18,490 nucleotides of DNA from assembly GCA_029747585.1 (NCBI GenBank), contig JAPEVF010000885.1:1-18490 (forward strand), read 5' to 3'. Origin of the DNA: Pleurotus djamor (taxonomy: Eukaryota > Basidiomycota > Agaricomycetes > Agaricales > Pleurotaceae). A model generated the notes under the pieces. The model saw nothing but the letters and a program-made list of their open reading frames with translations, did not search any database and was not told the origin of the DNA. Shown piece after piece: positions 17,216-18,490 of the stretch. Position 1 is the first letter of the stretch. Every line of letters begins with the position of its first letter. The position numbers and the translations under genes are program-made.

Positions 17216-18490
17216 TTATCCATCAACCCGAGCTAGGGCAGAATTAATCTGCAACTCGGGGAAAAACTCGCAAGCAAACCGCCAGCGATAGTCAACCACA
17301 CTCCTCCGAGCATGTCCCCCCATCAGCCCATCCAGCGTCGCGTGATTGAGTAGATGTCTTGCATAAATCACGACAAAGATACCGCAGTCGATGAAATTTT
17401 CCTGCTGGGGTGGCTGGATTACCCGTCATCTATGTGTCAATAAGCGGGGATCGTGAAAAGCGTACTCTAACTGCGGGATCTCGGTACGTCGGATTCTTCC
17501 ACCCCAATATGGGGTATCTAAGGGCCACGCGTTCGGCGAAGGCTATTGCATACTTGCATGGAGGGTGAGACATGAGAGCTCCGCAAGTTAATCCATCCGT
17601 ACCTTGACTGACTCCCGGTACTTGTTGTCCAACGGTTTCGAATCCTTGGGTGACAAGCTGTCATAGATCGTCACCACGCCGTCACGAACGCTCAATACCA
17701 TAAGCGCAAAATGATCGTCTCGATGGATGGGGACAAGGATGCGACGACAGGCCTGCATGCGCTCTAGTGCGAAGCGCTGTGACAACCGCGTCAGTGAGCA
17801 TGATCTCTTGCTAAACTAGGATGTAAACCTCACCTCCCCTTTGCGATTCCTCGTAAACACCTTGTCCCAGGCCTTCTCCTCACCACTCTGCACCGCAGGA
17901 ACAATCAAAGTGTTCCAAGCTCCCGACGAGATGAACATCGCTTCGGAATTGGAAGAGGGTAGGGCGAGTTCCACGAGGATGTCGATACAGCTCATGTTAA
18001 GCCACTGGCCACTCGCGAGATGCCCGATCAAGTCCTCATTCATGCCGGAGTCATGTGTCCAACCCTTCGACACCTTTCTTAGAAGCTAAAGGCGGCCGCT
18101 CAGCGACTACAAAGCAAATTGAAACAAAAACTTACCCCGTTCAAAGCAGTCGCAAGCTGTGGTGAGGGTTTGCTCACAAATTGGACCAGCGATTTTTCCA
18201 GATTCGACATTTGCACAGCCACGAACTTCTCCATCCCGATTATCCGCCAGCCACACTGCCCCAGTTTGCGCAGATAAGGTTTCACCATCTCCGTCACAAG
18301 CAGGCGCGCCATCTGGCGCTTCAAATCCTCCACATGATGCAAGAGCTCTCGTCGCTCCTTCAGCGCCTCCAAGTGCAATTGGTATGTCACAAAGTCGACC
18401 GGCGGTTTTGGGAACTTCCAAGCATGCAACCGCCTTTCAGCGTCCTCCACGTCGCCCAGAAATGCCGGTATCGCTGTGGGCTCAGACGCG
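17216..18490 (-). CDS. Ulp1-like cysteine protease (peptidase C48), C-terminal part; 5' end outside window
   Basis: Exons: window edge to 18136, 18085-17834, 17776-17603, 17552-17466 and 17413-17216 (TAA). Introns are 50, 57, 50 and 52 nt, all phase 0. About 354 residues are visible. The first exon (EALKERRELLHHVEDLKRQM) looks coiled-coil and is open to the edge. The C48 domain begins at QWLNMSCIDILVEL, corresponding to the WL.D..I line of the family. The catalytic His is in ILVPIHRDDHFALMVLSVRD (17711-17713; followed by Phe, usually Trp). The Asp is in TIYDSL (17660-17662), the Gln in PPQQENF (about 17402-17407) and the Cys in IDCGIFV (17384-17386). All four positions of the SUMO/NEDD8-type protease site are present, so it is probably active. 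C48 enzymes process or remove SUMO-like modifiers; many fungal copies travel with transposons. The target here is unknown. Confidence 0.85.

Noticed and set aside
17216..18490. The protease and JmjC-like genes as one transcript
   Set aside because: The protease exon ends at an in-frame TAA after a complete C48 domain, and no donor upstream of it gives a continuing frame that I could find.

Overview
The window looks like nuclear DNA from a filamentous basidiomycete, probably an agaricomycete. The reasons are short introns (about 37-115 nt, mostly 47-63), GTRNGY-type donors, a cluster of divergent F-box genes, a large JmjC-like/Ulp1-like gene set, a solo LTR and a non-autonomous DNA transposon. 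I rebuilt exon structures by joining frames at GT/GC...AG boundaries. In almost every gene the exon phases add up exactly. The organism itself is inferred.

Left part (1-6772): four F-box genes forming two paralogous pairs. Type A copies lie at 1-1083 (-) and 3625-4636 (-). Type B copies lie at 1597-2829 (-) and 4982-6173 (+). Order and orientation suggest duplication of an A-B two-gene unit with inversion of one B copy. Both B copies are damaged or odd. One has a GC-AG intron and a homopolymer frameshift. The other is cut near its 3' end by a 579-bp solo LTR (6122-6700) with a perfect 5-bp target duplication.

Right part (7141-18490): three multi-exon genes, all on the minus strand. Reading in their direction they are: (i) a Ulp1-like (C48) cysteine protease with all four catalytic positions intact, its 5' end beyond the window; (ii) a gene of about 1,370 codons with an unrecognised N-terminal half, an acidic/proline repeat region made by exon duplication, and a C-terminal JmjC-like domain whose iron-binding residues appear to be lost; (iii) a nuclear-looking protein of about 416 residues with an acidic tract and bipartite basic signal.

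The most striking object is a 3,063-bp transposon (13156-16218) inside a coding exon of gene (ii). It has a 7-bp target duplication (TCTCTAG) and near-identical terminal inverted repeats of 438 and 538 bp. It carries no credible ORF. The arms hold two nested tiers of repeats: an outer array of a 14-bp near-palindrome (GTGGGCATGTCCAC type) every ~33 bp, and an inner set of TKACYGTGRGAAA motifs pointing one way in the left half and the opposite way in the right half. Removing the element and one target copy restores an exon of exactly 138 codons, so the insertion is a recent knockout of gene (ii). Its superfamily could not be assigned from sequence alone.
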